A stretch of DNA of 64,000 nt, taken from assembly GCA_034687125.1 (NCBI GenBank), contig JAQGBZ010000174.1, positions 62,001 to 126,000 of the forward strand. The letters are read 5' to 3'. Origin of the DNA: Neelides folsomi. Taxonomy: Eukaryota; Arthropoda; Collembola; Neelipleona; Neelidae. The position numbers and the translations under genes are program-made. The notes under the pieces are model-generated. The model saw nothing but the letters and a program-made list of their open reading frames with translations, made no database searches and had not been told where the DNA came from. Shown here piece by piece: positions 25,810-37,394 of this stretch. The number at the start of each line of letters is the position of its first letter. Positions within the stretch are counted from its first letter, which is position 1.

Positions 25810-27988
25810 ATGTGGATTTTCGGTTACGGTTCCTTGGTTTGGAAAGCTGACTTCCCTTATGAGAAAAAGATTATCGGGTACATCAAGGGTTACGAAAGGA
25901 AGTTTTGGCAGGCAAGTGGTTTTATCCTCATTTAAATCTTTTTTATTTATAACTTATTGCTGTTTAATGTGCACAATTCCAACTTTTTTTATTACTTTCT
26001 TTTAAAGGCAAGCGTTGATCATCGGGGATCACGAGAAAAGGTGACTTATTCTTTCATTTAACGAATAAATATTTTGAATACCTAGCCATGCATCCATTTA
26101 ATATTGTTAATTGATTTATAGCCAGGGCGAGTCGTGACACTTGTTCCTTCTGATGATCCTGAGGTATTTTTAATTATAAATTTTATATACTTAGAGTAAG
26201 TACAGGGTGGGTCTGTCAATGAGTTAATTGCGTGTTTTAGTTATAATACTTACATTTAGTTTGCGTTTCTCAGTGTACTCTCTATAACTTTATATTATAA
26301 TTAACTCGGAATCACCCTGTATATTATATACGTTTAAGGAGAGTTTTATAAAAAATATTATGACAAATAAAAGGCTCTAGTGTGGGGAGTTGCTTACGAA
26401 CTAAACGATGAAGAGAGTATACAGAAATTATACGAAAGAGAAAAACGATACAAGTGCATGAATCTATCATTTTATTCGGGAAATGACAAAGAATCGTTTC
26501 TTGTCACAACTTTCATATCTTCTGAAGGTCCACTTTTCCTCGGAGATGCCTCCGTTACAGACATTTCAGCTCAAATCAATGGGGCAGAAGGCCCAAGTGG
26601 CCGCAATTCAGAGTATGTTTTCAAGCTTTGTGAGTTTATGCGAAGCGAAGTTCCCTCGATTCAGGATCAACATTTATTTTCAATCGAAAAGGAACTTCTA
26701 TCAATTATGAATTCATAAAATACAAATGAAAATGTTTTAGATAAAAAATAATTGGATGTTAATAGTTTTAATAGTCGTCGATATTAACATTTTACGTTTA
26801 AAACTTTAATTTAGTTTTACTCCCTTGACCAGAAAGAATACGGAAAGATTTGGCTTGGCTTCCTTGCTTTCCATTATCCTTACATTCCTGGTTTGGACGA
26901 GCATTTCTTTGTGGGTCTCTATGGCTTTTCATTTTTACCATTTCAATTAGCTTATTATAATTTTTATAAATATAAAATAAAGTTTTTGGAAAACAAAAGT
27001 GCCAGGGAAATTCAAATTGACCTTTGCAATGTTGTCTCAAGAACGGCAATTTATTCCACTATTATGAAAATTATTAAGATATTAAGACCTCATTAAATTA
27101 TATACATATTTATATACCAATATATATTAGTTTATTATATGTTTTAATTGTAAAAAAGTACTTCTAACTAAATAACTAACATTAAGTTATAAACATAAAT
27201 GTATCTTTATGAGTATTATCCAAAATAAAGCAAGGAAGCCAAACCAAATCTGTCCGTATTCTTTCTGGTCAAGGGAGTAAACGTCAACTAAACTCGCCGT
27301 TTAGTATAATTTTATCATTCCAAACTGGAAGATTGAACTTTAACAGAAGGGTCTTACAAACCCATCTAATCAATCAAACGTAAGACATTTTCATAAACAC
27401 ATCAGTGAGTGCAGTGTATTTGTACATACTTAATTATTGTAAAGTGGTGTTTAATGGTACCGGATTGCGCTTATCTTAGAAAAATAAACAATCTTTAATA
27501 ATTTTTCGTTCTACATTGTTTAAAGAAGTTCATAACTGCATTTATAAACGCCAATTTTCTAGTGCAAGGTTTGGGGCGCAGCGTACCTGATTTACGATAA
27601 GAATGCTGGCCTCGTTACCGAGCAGTTAGATCATCGTGAGATCATGGGTTATGTCAAAATTCCAATGACGTTTTATCCTGTGACGAATCATCGACTCAAC
27701 TTTGCTTCCCCCACGATTCTTCTTGAAGTCAAAGATGACAAAAGTCTGAATAATGATGTTCCATTTGATGTCCTCACCTACAACGGCTCAGAAGGAAATG
27801 AGCATTTCGTTGGACCCGCTCCAATCGACTCCATAGCTTCACAAATCGCTTCCTGTGAAGGCACCTCTGGCTCCAACTTGGAATATTTCCTCAAGCTCTT
27901 CGAGGCCATGAACGAGATTTCAGAAGAGGCAGTTGACTCTCACCTTCGTGAACTTGACGACGCCGTTCGATCCCTCCGCAATCTTTAA
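25810..27988 (+). CDS. ChaC-type glutathione-specific gamma-glutamylcyclotransferase with alternative last exons
   Basis: Exons 25810-25911, 26008-26040 and 26122-26163 encode the conserved N-terminal half: the substrate-binding FGYGSL motif at residues 4-9, [16 protein letters not shown] and KPGRVVTL. Two alternative phase-0 terminal exons follow. Exon 4a (26374-26718) contains VWGVAYEL and YEREKRY. Exon 4b (27563-27988) contains VWGAAYLI and LDHREIMGY. The Glu in the RE motif of each corresponds to the catalytic general base. The family releases 5-oxoproline and Cys-Gly from glutathione in the cytosol. Size (about 175-200 residues) and sequence are closest to ChaC2. Intron 1 uses a GC donor. 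Intron 3 contains a 117-bp inverted-repeat element, and a second element lies between the two last exons. Alternatively, 4b is part of a separate gene whose first exons are absent. Confidence 0.9.
25912..26007 (+). other. GC-AG intron of the ChaC gene
   Basis: The donor is CAG|GCAAGT, a perfect donor consensus except C for T, and the acceptor is TTTTAAAG. Only this choice joins FWQ to ASVDHRG in frame; the nearby GT at 25916 gives a stop codon. Confidence 0.8.
26203..26319. mobile_element. Short mariner-like MITE in ChaC intron 3
   Basis: A 117-bp element flanked by TA on both sides (26201-26202, 26320-26321). Ends CAGGGTG and CACCCTG are inverted, and an inner GAGTTAATT/AATTAACTC pair extends the palindrome. 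The left end shares CAGGGTGGG with the larger mariner element at 6902, suggesting related mobilisation. No coding capacity. Confidence 0.75.
26818..27281. mobile_element. Inverted-repeat element between the two ChaC last exons
   Basis: Arms 26818-26870 and 27229-27281 are reverse complements over about 53 bp with only about two mismatches (TACTCCCTTGACCAGAAAG at the left). The 360-bp interior is AT-rich with no recognised protein. It could be a non-autonomous DNA element or a foldback duplication. The transcript would form a strong hairpin. Confidence 0.7.
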
Positions 27989-28496
27989 CAAATCAGTATT
28001 ATACTACCCTTTTACCTTTTTTAATTGTTATCCTTCTGTTTACTCAAATGTGATTTACTCTATGTCTGCAAGTGGCTTTAATCACTATATTATGATCACT
28101 ATAAATGTAATGCCAAGTTCCGCGTATCGTACCACATTCGAAAATTATGGCTCAAATTGACAAATATGGCATTCAATAAATCGTCCTTTGTTTTTTGAAA
28201 AATTGATAGAAAGCCAATTATTCCTTAATTTTAGTAGAAAATATATAAAATTAGATTCTAACCATTTAAAATATTTTTAGAATGCGTGGCATGCAATACA
28301 TCAAACGCCATTGAATGAGGAAAGAATCGATGATATTGTATGACCTTTATTTATACAAATGTAAACGACTTTGTCACAGTCATTTTGAAATAGTAGATAG
28401 TATTACATAGTTTAAATGTAAATAAATGCATATGATTATTTATGTAAAGAGGATGGTAGAAGATCAAGCTAGTAATATGGAGTCACTAGCTTAAAG

Positions 28497-30319
28497 TTAG
28501 TCCTCGAGTCCCCTATTAATTTCTGCAAGAAACTTTCTGCATTTCCACTTGAGGATCTTGATTGACTCGAAGACCAAAGTGTCGGGAGTTAAAGCCCCAA
28601 CCGATTCCACATTGACTAGAAAATAAAGGCCTTATGAATTGAGAATACTGATAAGAAATTAAGAACTTACAAATAAAATGGTCCTTAACGCGACCAAGTG
28701 TGACGGCGTCAGCGAGATCATCGTACCGAAACACATTCCTGCTACATGAATCATACCTTGCGTTTTCCACAACTGCTTTTTTCCTCCCTGAATCGTTTTT
28801 ATAGATAAAAAATTATATGATACCATTATTATTATTTGAAAGCACAATTTACTACGAACCTTTCTGCTCAACGAGTTTGATGACACCAGGAGAAAAGCAG
28901 GATTGAAGACGTTCAGCTTGCTCTCCTGTCACTTCCCTTGTCAGAGTGATTTGAGGAAGGAGGCGATAGAAGGCTGTGGCTATAATTGTTAAAAAATTAC
29001 ATGATGGGGTTAATTATTTACATGAAGTTTGGTTCTAAAAATAAACAAATTATAAAATTGGAACTAAAAAGGTTGAAATGAAATATGCGTAATATGCTCC
29101 CAAATCTGGCTTACCAACAGGAGAAAATTTGGCATGATCGTCGCCGTCGCTCTTCACTGCATGGAGCCGCATGTCAAGTACATGTCCAGGTCGAAGCTTG
29201 GCAATGAGAATATGAGGATCCACGGGGCCCACATCAGTTGCCGTGTATAATTCGGCTTGAGTTCCAAGTGGAATCCACCGAATGTGACTTGAGTAAACTG
29301 GAAAATAGATAAAATTACAGTTGGTAAATTTTCTTCATTTGTTAATAAAAAAAACTATTTAGGTACTTACCTTTATGATTAATGTACATTTCGTCTGGGT
29401 CATTGGAGTCAGGTTTCCGAGCGGGATTCCAAGAGCACTTAAGTTTAAGCTCATACTGTAAAGTGTCTTGCTCCGTCCCAACTGTATCTTCTGTGATGTT
29501 TTTATCCCATTTCAACAATAATATATTAGATAGGCATGAATAATGCTTTTAATTGCATGTGTGATTGCAAAGTTTTGCTCTTATTGTTAGTAGTTTGCAA
29601 GTTTCAAGTTTCTTACCGTCATGTACGTATTCGAATATTCTCGCATCAGCTTTGAGGGGGATTAATCCAAGTCGATGAGCAAGGACTTCGTCTTGAATGA
29701 TCGAAGTGTTATTGTACACAAGAGCCTTCTCAATTCCCATACTGGGAACCTACATTAAAACAATGTTTTTATTCTCACTCTCCATTCTCTCCATATTATT
29801 ATTACTTCTGCGATGAGAATACGACGGAAGGCATTAACAAGGGACGCATCGGCTCCAACGATGTCAAATTCCATCTCCATATCGCCATACTTCACTACTT
29901 TCACCTTCAGTTTCTATATATTATGTCAAAAATATTTATTTTGTATTAAAGAATTAACATGATTAGTAATTAATTAAAGAATTAGAACAATTACCCTTTT
30001 AAACTTTTTCACACTCCATTGGTCGTTGAATCCGTGATACACTCCTGGATAAACAGTGTTTGTCGCCTATTAAAATTAAAAAAATTAAAATGACATCAAA
30101 TGTTTTAAATTCAACTTATATTTTTGTATAAAAATATATTTTTCTAAAATGTTTTAAAAAAATTTAACCGACGTAAAGGGAAAAAGCACAATGTAATAAC
30201 AAATGAATGATTACGAATATTTGGTTGTGCAATACAGTACAACATTAGATATAACTTACGTCAGTTATTCCATGTTGTTCCATTGTAATTTTACTCCTAG
30301 ATTTTTTAATCTTTTCCAT
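28497..30319 (-). CDS. POLR1C: RNA polymerases I and III subunit RPAC1
   Basis: Exons run from 30319 (or the in-frame Met at 30283) down to a stop at 28497. The translated pieces match RPAC1/Rpc40 closely: [77 protein letters not shown], and the tail [19 protein letters not shown] then [10 protein letters not shown]. This is the alpha-like subunit that pairs with RPAC2 to nucleate assembly of both polymerases in the nucleus. All core motifs are intact. In the last exon the correct frame ends at 28497, not at the overlapping open frame to 28516. It is head to head with AP2S1, about 240 bp apart, and tail to tail with the ChaC gene. Confidence 0.96.
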
Positions 30320-30558
30320 TTTTATTACCAAAACCGAACCACAGTCAATGAAAAATGAAAAATGTCAGTAAAAATCCGGCACGCGTAGAGGGTAGATTTA
30401 AATTGAGAGCCGAGAAAGAATCTGATCTCCACTATTTGCACCATCTAGGCATATGACATCCGCCCTTCTGCCATCCAAAATACACCTCCTTTACAGATCT
30501 TCTTTAAATCCTTTACTCCCCTTTAGGTCGTTAGATCTCATAAAATTTTAAAGTTAAA
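30320..30558. promoter_or_regulatory. Shared POLR1C/AP2S1 bidirectional promoter region
   Basis: Only about 239 bp separate the start codons of these divergent housekeeping genes, so both core promoters must overlap here or lie in neighbouring exons. No TATA box is evident. A moderately GC-richer patch spans 30370-30500. Confidence 0.55.
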
Positions 30559-31401
30559 ATGGTAAGTAACTTCATATTATATTGTTTATTCATTAATCAA
30601 ATAATTGGATAATAACTCGATCTTTTTATTTTTGAAGATTCGGTTCATCCTCATTCAAAACCGTGCTGGAAAAACAAGGTTGGCAAAATGGTATATGAAT
30701 TTTGACGACGACGAAAAACAGAAACTCATTGAAGAAGTTCATGCAGTTGTCACTGTTCGAGATGCCAAGCATACAAACTTTGTTGAGGTATTTGAGATCA
30801 AACCCATTATAATGCAATCATATTATATACAATCTTTTAGACAAAGAAGGATTATTTATTTGGACTTTATTTTACATTGATTGTTTCGCCATTCATTATA
30901 TTTTTAAATTCTATCGAGTATGTATATGTTACATTATTACTTATGCGCTTTCTCCCATTAAAAATATTAAACCAAAGTTAATATGAATAAAACTTTAATA
31001 TGTCCAATTACTTATATTTAAAGTTCCGAAATTTCAAGATTGTCTACAGACGTTATGCTGGTCTCTACTTTTGTATCTGTGTTGACGTGAATGACAATAA
31101 CCTCTGCTATTTAGAAGCAATTCACAATTTTGTGGAAGTTCTCAATGAATACTTCCACAATGTCTGCGAACTAGACCTAGTCTTTAATTTCTATAAGGTA
31201 AATTAGTTTAAAGAATCAGTTTTTACTATACGGATTTTGAAGATGTATATCAAGGGAATCATAAAACTGATATAATAAATGATGCATTTTTAATTTTAGG
31301 TGTATACAGTTGTTGACGAGATGTTCTTAGCCGGAGAGATAAGAGAAACCAGCCAAACCAAAGTTTTGAAGCAACTCCTCATGCTGAATTCCTTAGAATA
31401 A
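30559..31401 (+). CDS. AP2S1: AP-2 clathrin adaptor complex sigma subunit
   Basis: Exons 30559-30561 (just the ATG), 30638-30787, 31024-31197 and 31300-31401 give a 142-residue protein nearly identical to animal AP2 sigma: [23 protein letters not shown]-rich surface, [36 protein letters not shown], then [20 protein letters not shown]. With alpha, beta2 and mu2 it forms the plasma-membrane AP-2 complex; sigma with alpha binds acidic dileucine cargo signals. Complete, with strong GTAAGT donors. The first coding exon contributes only the initiator Met. Confidence 0.98.
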
Positions 31402-32223
31402 AATCTCATCATTCAACACATAATCATTCCTCAATTTCAAGTCTTTTAAGCATCTACCTCTCAACGAGGCATCTAAACACAAGATTTGAATGTATTGTAC
31501 AATTTTCTGTTACAAAAATCTCACAAATAAATCATTATTTAATTGAATATAATCTATTTAATTTTGAGTTCTTTAAATAGCAATCTATCTTATCTATCAG
31601 CATACATAAAATATACATATCATTGTACTTTGGTTAAATATTTATATTAAAAATGCATTTTAACCGTTATGTTAGTGTAACGTTAAAAATACGGTGCTGA
31701 ACAAGAATATCAGGTTTTATTAACATCATTCATTCTCGAACAATTATTATTATTTTTTATTATTTTCTTAATTTTATCCCGTTGTGATTCTTTTAATAAA
31801 TTGAAATATTTTAATTATTCATCAAAAAATATCCCTTGTCTTGATAGTCATAGTCATAATTATAATATATATGTGTAAATACTCATCGTCAGTATGTAAA
31901 TTATGTTTGATACGTGCGTACGTGTATGTGTATCGTATAACATAAATGCGTATATGCGTATGAATACATAGAGGTATATTTTATATGTAAGAGATAGGGA
32001 ATAACAAAGTCGCTTCATTTCGCCATCTCATGTTTGGATTCAAAGAAGAGTTCGACAACCCGGCAAAATCTTTGCGCATCCTACTTACAAGTTTGAAAGT
32101 TGAAATTGGGATCACAATTTGTAAAATTTTAAATTTTAATTTCTCATCAACCGATTCACATATCTGAAATTAGATATCCAAATTACCTTCTTTTCAATAG
32201 TCCCAAGTGCATAAAGATTAACA
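31402..32223. other. Intergenic, AT-rich; no gene seen
   Basis: Contains AATAAA-type signals for AP2S1 (about 31518) and an alternating GTATGTGTAT/ATATGCGTAT-rich patch near 31900-31990, a purine-pyrimidine simple sequence. No convincing open frame. Confidence 0.5.
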
Positions 32224-32441
32224 ATGTTGCAGAAATTTTCGGTAAGTGTCGTATGAAATTCACTTTAAACTCATGTTTTTAATAAACAACTTGTGGAGGC
32301 TAAACTAAAATTATTCAATGTCATATATTATAACCAATCGTGAACGTGAATTACACTATTGCAAAACTTAATTATTTAGCCATTGTCCGTTTTTTAATTT
32401 AATCATGATTAAAATTTTCATAGGTAAATTTCGAATGGTGA
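32224..32441 (+). promoter_or_regulatory. Candidate upstream ORF spanning a 5' splice of the TAF5-like gene
   Basis: A short exon ending at 32241 (TCG|GTAAGT) joins an acceptor at 32423. Reading from ATG 32224 across the join gives an 11-codon frame (MLQKFSVNFEW) that stops at 32439-32441, overlapping the main start ATG at 32435. Such an overlap could lower or re-route initiation. The 5' exon itself is inferred from splice signals only. Confidence 0.45.
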
Positions 32442-35400
32442 GACGGAGGCGAATAATCTCCAATGATTCGAGAATGGATGAGGAAAACGAACAGATTGAC
32501 ATAGAGTCAAATGAGGATAACGTGGGAGAGGTCGACGTTGGATTCCATGACTCGAGTACACCTATGCCCGACATTCGTATCGAACACCAAGACCATGACG
32601 GGCCTGAGATGGACAATGAAAGAGAAGGTGAATACTTCCTCGTTCAGGGTAACACTCTTGTTGAAGATGTGAACAGAGTTGGACAATGCTTTAAAACCGG
32701 TCAACACCGAGGGGTTCAGGACGAAATGGCCAAAAAGAATATTAGATTTGAACCCAAATTCCACCATAAAGAAGGGAGGGGAGAGTCGAGCAACAAATCT
32801 TTAAAGGATCTCAGCAAAAAGAAAAGGTCGAAAAGTAAGTCCAAGTCAAAATCGAGTTCAAGATCGGGATCAGGAAAGAAGGACTCGAGAAGAAAAGATA
32901 ATGATGATAATAAATCACCCGGGAAGAAAGAAAAAGGTGGAGATAAACCGGGGAACAACAATAATCATTCCTCTAATTCTTCAAACAGTTATCCTTATTC
33001 CAACTCTGGGATTGGTGAGAGGCAAAAAGAAAAGTCACAAAATATTAAAGATACTGTGAATAAACATGATGATGGTCGAATAAGTAAAAATCTACCGAGT
33101 CAAAGGTTGAAGATTGAAAATCGAAGAGAGAGTGACTCTTTGAGTTCATTGAATTGCAATTTCGACGATTTTAACGAACAATTCGAGGACGAGGAGTTTA
33201 AAAAGTTTCTCAATTTTAAACCAGAGTCGATCAACGCTTTCGCCAATGATCCCCTTTACAAGGACTTTGATAAAGCTAAATCGAACGATGAGAAAATCGA
33301 CGAGTTCGACTTTGATCATTTAGATCTTGACGGCGATGAAAGATTCGAAGACGCAGTTTTATTCCCTGATGATACTCAAGGTTCAAACCGTATCAATTAT
33401 GAGTTCGTTCTCACGGCGCCAAAGAAGAAAGAACTGAGAAAGAGACGAACCTCTAAAGACGAATTATATTGCATAAGGAAGAATATGAACAAATATCTTA
33501 GACGAAGAGGATATAAAAATGTGAGGACGAATAATGTGACCAAATTAATTATAAAAACATAAAAATTTTATTTATTGTTTTCCAATTATGTTATTTTAGA
33601 AAAACTACGAAGAGATTCCAAAGGAAATTTGCAAAGATGATTTGCTCAGCAAGATTGATCCATCAGTCGTCTCACCTTGTTTGATTTCTTATGGGTCAAA
33701 ATACGAAATCCAAAATATTGGAAAAGAACTCGAAAGGTTTTAATTTAATTGTCTTTATATTGAAGTGTTTTATAAGTATTGAGGTATAGTTTGATTTAAG
33801 TTTAAATAATTTATTCCAAAAGAACTAATTGCGAATTTCTCTTTAGATTTTGGCAATTCTACTTGTATTTGAAAGAGAAGGAATTTGAACTGAGTCTTGA
33901 TTTAAAGCAATTGCTCATTCCAACGTTGCTTTATTTTTACAAAGAGGCTGTTTCCTCGTCTTTAGTTCCTCAAGCTCAGAAGCTTTATAATGAATTTGGG
34001 AAGAAATTTCTCCAAGAAGATGATTCAAAAGAAAATCAAAGTGCATTTAATCTCATGAAATTCAATTCCGTCTATCTTAATGGATATCAGGTAACATCAA
34101 AGATTGATTATCAGTATTACTCAGATCCAAGTCAAGAGCAAACTTTCTTCTTTAATTTTAATGATACATTGTTTCTTTAAAAAATCTAAAAGTTTTAAAT
34201 TTTTTAAATTTTAGCCTGAGGAAACGAAGGAGTTTGAAGTTAGTGAACTCGCATTCCAGAGCTTGAAACGCTTCTTCTCATCGGAGAAATTTTCTCAACC
34301 GGGACTTCTTTTCATTTTAACAAATCACTTTACGATTAAGCTCAAAGAATCTCAGGAATTGATTGATAATTTCCAAAATGGGAAATATTCAGACAAGGAT
34401 TCCTCTTTCGACTCTGACGAGGAGTTTTCATTATCGGGCTCATCTCTCAACGGGAAATTCAACTCTCACGGGAGTGTTGAGAAGGCTGGAATTGATTGTT
34501 CTGACAATGAAGAGAATGGTGCAAGAGAAGAAAACTCAGATGAAATTGATCAATACGACTCGGCCGAAGAAAACAATAATTTTAGCTATTTAAGTAATCC
34601 TCATAATAGACTCGAAGAGTTTGAAAGAAGTGGGGAGTTTTATGGGAGTGATAGAAGCAAACCAGTAGAAGAATGTAATAACCAAATTCCAAATATTAAC
34701 GCATTTAATCATAACGAAGAGAAGAATGAAAACGGTGAAGATAAACCTGTTGGGTACAATTTGTCAAGTTATATAAACAGTACACGCGGGGTTGAAGAGA
34801 ATGCAAGGGAAAATAATTACAATTCAAAAGAGGACTATTTAGACAAAAATGGGAATTCTTCCCCTGATGACGATTTAGAACTCAAGGAATTGGAAGAATT
34901 TTATTCTCTTGAAAGCGACGAGCTGCGTGAACTCGATGAAATGTTGGATGGCAAAGATGATACTGACATAGGAAACAATTCTTGGACTCCTTACGTTTCT
35001 GTTTACACAACTCATCAAAGGTATGTTATAAATTATTTTTTCGTGATTATTTTAAATTATATATTTTTAGTTTTTAAATAAATACTTAATTGTATTTTGG
35101 GTTTAGGTCAATCTGTGCTGCTGTATCGAAGCATAGCTCAATGGTTGCCTTTGGAACTTCGAGAAACGGATTAATTATTTCTCACACCGAAGCAGCTAAA
35201 ATCTTTACCGGATTTTCTTCCACCGAGTTTGAAGAGGAGGAGGAAGAAGATGATGGAAACGAAATAGTCATTGAAAATGGATTTCAAGAAACGCCCGGTC
35301 AAGAAGAAAATCTTCATGATAACGACAAAGATGGTGAAGAAGATGAATTTGAATTTGGTGAAAGGGAGGAAGATCCCCGAAAGTCTCAAGCGATATACGG

Positions 35401-37013
35401 AATAGTCTTTCACCCGAAAAGGAAGCTAATTTTTACTGCCGGGGAAGATACTTTAGTGCGAGCTTGGGCTATAGAGGATGACGAGGAATTTAAATGCATG
35501 ACAATCTATCAGTAAGTTGCAAATATTTATTTTTTTAATTGTTGAGTGGTTGTATTTTAACCATTAATGTTTTTTCCAGTGGCCATTCGGGACCAGTATG
35601 GTGCATAGATATAACTAAAAATGGTGATCTCATCGGAACGGGCAGTATGGACCGGACTGTTTCTATCTGGATTCCAGAAAGCAGTGTTTCTGTTAGAATT
35701 CTGGTTGGGCACAATTCTGACGTTGATGTAAGTTTTACTTTCAAAAAACATCCAAAAATGAAAGATTATTCCTAAACTTGACATTTGTGTTTTTTACAGT
35801 GTGTCAAATTTCATCCTAATGGAGTTTATATTGCTAGCGGTTCAAGGGATAAATCAATTCGTCTTTGGTCCGTGAATGATGGAAATCTGGTCAGAATTTT
35901 CACCGGCGTTAATTTCGGTGTTTTAACACTCGCATTTCATTTTAGTGGAAAGTTCATTATTAGTGGAGGTAAAAATAAAATCTTAAATTAAAATTACAAG
36001 TTTAATAATCAATTGCACCTACAAATGTTGAATATTTAAAAAATGAAACACTTTAATAATATCATGATGGTGTTTAAGGTGAAGAAAAGATGATTCGAAT
36101 TTGGGATGTGGCCGAAAGTGAACTCAAAGTGAAGATCTCAACAAGAGAACCCGTTCGTGATATTGCCACCCATAAAGACATTCTTGCCTGCTGCTTTCCA
36201 ACATCCATATGGATATTGAATTTGAACAAGTTTTTTAGTCAGTTGGACGCCGAGGAATGGAGTCTCGACCCACCTAGTGTTATTGAGACAAGTTCTCAAT
36301 CTCTTTTAAAGATCCACTTCAAAGACAAAAAGAACATATTTTGTCTTGGTGCAGATCCTGAACGTCCAGTTCGACCGTGTGCTTCTACACCAAACCCCGA
36401 GACTCATCTTTCCATCACATCACCTTTGTCGAACAAACTCCCATCAGTTCCTTCCAATTCAACCGGAGAAACATTTAAAATTCTACTTCAACCTCCCTCA
36501 ACTCCCACCATCTTCAAAATAGAAGACTCCGACTCAACCATAAAGGAAGAGGAGTCAACTACTTTGAGGATTCTTCCTTCAACGTTTGAAGACGAACAAG
36601 AAAATTCAAATTTTGTTATTCAAATTAGAGAAAAAGAAGAGGGAGGAAATGGAAGTATATTGGATGCATTCGGAGAGGATTTTCTCGGAAAGCGGGAGTT
36701 TGAGACGGAGAACAAAACATTTTATGCCAATGTGCACGTGGAAGATCCGGGGATGTTGTTGAGCGATGCGGATCTGGATGTTCTGCTCAAGGAGGACTCA
36801 GTGGGGGAACAGAAAGATGAAGAATTCATTCCAACGTACAAAGGAAGTCGAAGTAAAGAAGCTGGCCCCACTACTTCACTTCAAGCTTCGAAGCCTAAAG
36901 TACTTTTCAAAGGGTATTCTCTCTCTAAAACCTCTGTGTACGACGATCCCCTTCTACCTTATGAATTCGAGGACGAGGAGGACGAGAGGGGAAGGAGAGA
37001 AAGTTCACCTTGA
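32435..37013 (+). CDS. Divergent TAF5-like protein (TFIID/SAGA-type WD40 subunit)
   Basis: Exons: 32435 to about 33519, then a short exon near 33600-33738, 33847-34090, 34215-35020, 35107-35511, 35580-35727, 35800-35968 and 36079-37013. Order: a long disordered acidic/Lys-Ser-rich N-terminus; a helical block (RFWQFYLYLKEKEFELSLDL, LLIPTLLYFYKEAV) resembling the TAF5 NTD2 domain; an acidic Asn/Asp/Glu insert of about 200 residues; then WD40 repeats (GHSGPVWCIDITKNG, KFHPNGVYIASGSRDKSI, HFSGKFIISGG) most like TAF5; and an acidic C-terminal tail with a Ser/Pro stretch. TAF5 scaffolds TFIID by binding histone-fold TAFs and TBP-proximal subunits. The visible repeats number about five. It could instead be a TAF5L/SAGA paralogue. 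Much longer and more acidic than usual. Confidence 0.75.
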
Positions 37014-37394
37014 AACAGTTTGATAATTTAATTTTTTATATCTTGACGCACCATTTTAAATTCTACATGATTTCATTTTAATTTTTCATAATGTAATAAA
37101 CAAATGTTTTATTAAATGGATTTTCATTTATTCACAAATATGGTGGAAATACTAATAAGATTATTTTATAAATATTAGCTAATTGTAATCATTCTCATTA
37201 GTTTAAGAATTCAAATTAACGGTATTTTATCTTTGCGAACGAAGATTCTTAAACGCTATAGATATTCGGGATAAAACTTAATTATAAACTATTGTCTAAC
37301 AATATCTGCACTCTGCACAAATCATGAATGATCTCAAATCTCATCTTTGATTGTAAAGTACATGATGAATCATTTGTGAAAGAATTGCATAATA
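37014..37394. other. Intergenic, AT-rich; no gene seen
   Basis: Carries AATAAA (about 37095) for the TAF5-like transcript; otherwise simple AT-rich spacer. Confidence 0.5.

Noticed and set aside
27563-27988. Exon 4b as a separate ChaC gene or pseudogene
   Set aside because: No FGYGSL-type first exon lies between 26718 and 27563, and its acceptor is phase 0 like exon 4a, so sharing the upstream exons is simpler.
28516-28770. Alternative POLR1C C-terminus ending in CRN
   Set aside because: It is the wrong frame; splicing gives the conserved [10 protein letters not shown] ending with the stop at 28497.
31880-31990. Alternating TATG/TGTA run as a functional element
   Set aside because: Simple purine-pyrimidine repeat typical of AT-rich intergenic DNA.
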